NCBI GenBank assembly: GCA_002296975.1
Contig: DBIS01000095.1
Span: 1 to 5,330 of the forward strand
From: Deltaproteobacteria bacterium UBA796
GTDB taxonomy: Bacteria; Myxococcota_A; UBA796
DNA length: 5,330 nucleotides
Direction of reading: 5' to 3'
Notes under the pieces: model-generated
Seen by the model: only the letters and a program-made list of their open reading frames with translations
What the model was told of the DNA's origin: nothing
Databases searched by the model: none
In this document: positions 5,144 through 5,330 of the stretch, piece by piece
Layout of the letters: every line of letters starts with the position of its first letter
How positions within the stretch are numbered: position 1 is the first letter of the stretch
Position numbers and translations under genes: made by a program

Positions 5144-5330
5144 GCGGCGGCGGGATAATCTCTGGTATCGCGTCGATACCCACCGCGTTTAAGGCGGCAC
5201 AATTGGTGCACCCTTGGACCTGAATTTTGTATTTGGCCGCCACCATGGCCAAAATCACCGCCCGCTGCGCACCCGCCCCCAAGGGCGGCGCACCACCAAG
5301 CAAGCCTTGCCAGGGGGGATGGTTCGTCAT
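5067..5330 (-). CDS. Possible small ORF at the right edge, CxxC-containing, unknown
   Basis: A minus-strand frame of 87 residues begins with an ATG at the very last bases of the window (5330-5328) and stops at 5067, overlapping the 3' end of the GT2 gene by 77 bp. The middle (AVILAMVAAKYKIQVQGCTNCAALNAVGIDAIPEII) looks more coding-like than the other frames here and holds one CxxC. The Pro-rich tail that overlaps GT2 is less convincing. The gene may extend beyond the window. I do not recognise it, and it could be a chance frame. Confidence 0.3.
   Translation of the reverse strand: MTNHPPWQGLLGGAPPLGAGAQRAVILAMVAAKYKIQVQGCTNCAALNAVGIDAIPEIIPPPPTWLRVPYPMQRLPQLGQQPLTEPG
5164..5180. terminator. 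Hairpin 20 bp after the GT2 stop, weak terminator candidate
   Basis: A perfect 7-bp inverted repeat, GGTATCG-CGT-CGATACC, begins 20 bp after the GT2 stop codon (TAG at 5141-5143). The position suits a terminator, but no T-tract follows; a second, weaker inverted repeat (CCGC/GCGG, 5183-5197) is next to it. It lies inside the weak minus-strand ORF at the window edge, so it could also be coding sequence. Confidence 0.3.

Overview
This 5.3 kb window has the look of a Gram-negative, proteobacterium-like chromosome of moderate to high GC content. The evidence is an exported TPR-like protein with a signal-type hydrophobic N-terminus, a cellulose-synthase-like inner-membrane glycosyltransferase, ATG/GTG starts and short intergenic gaps. 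The style of the TPR protein and of the membrane PH-like protein recalls delta-proteobacterial lineages such as Myxococcota or Bradymonadota, but that placement is an inference and is not secure. No tRNA, rRNA, CRISPR array, insertion sequence or phage gene is visible.

Layout from left to right: (1) the 3' part of an amidohydrolase/metal-dependent hydrolase on the plus strand, ending at 520; (2) a convergent small protein of unknown function on the minus strand (609-1073); (3) a complete HAD-IB family phosphatase-like hydrolase on the minus strand (1187-1834); (4) a divergent plus-strand gene (1880-2392) for a one-pass membrane protein with a probable PH-like (GRAM/bPH-type) domain; (5) a minus-strand TPR-like exported protein (2365 to about 3357), whose 3' end overlaps gene 4 by 28 bp; (6) a 319-bp divergent intergenic region with a plausible sigma-70 promoter and two strong hairpins; (7) a complete plus-strand GT2 glycosyltransferase (3677-5143) of the glucomannan/cellulose synthase type; (8) a weakly supported minus-strand ORF at the right edge.

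The genes alternate in strand, so this is not one operon. At most, HAD and the 609-1073 gene could share a minus-strand transcript, and HAD/PH-like and TPR/GT2 are divergent pairs that may share control regions. The GT2 enzyme is the clearest functional call: an envelope or exopolysaccharide beta-glycan polymerase. The TPR-like protein is transcribed away from it and could be a periplasmic partner, but nothing in the sequence proves this.

The most interesting non-coding signal is the leader of the TPR-like gene. If translation starts at the GTG at 3357, the minus-strand transcript would carry a G/C-run hairpin and then a 12-bp stem followed by a U-rich stretch just ahead of the ribosome-binding site, which is the arrangement of a transcription attenuator. 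I see no clear-cut new multi-gene system in the window.
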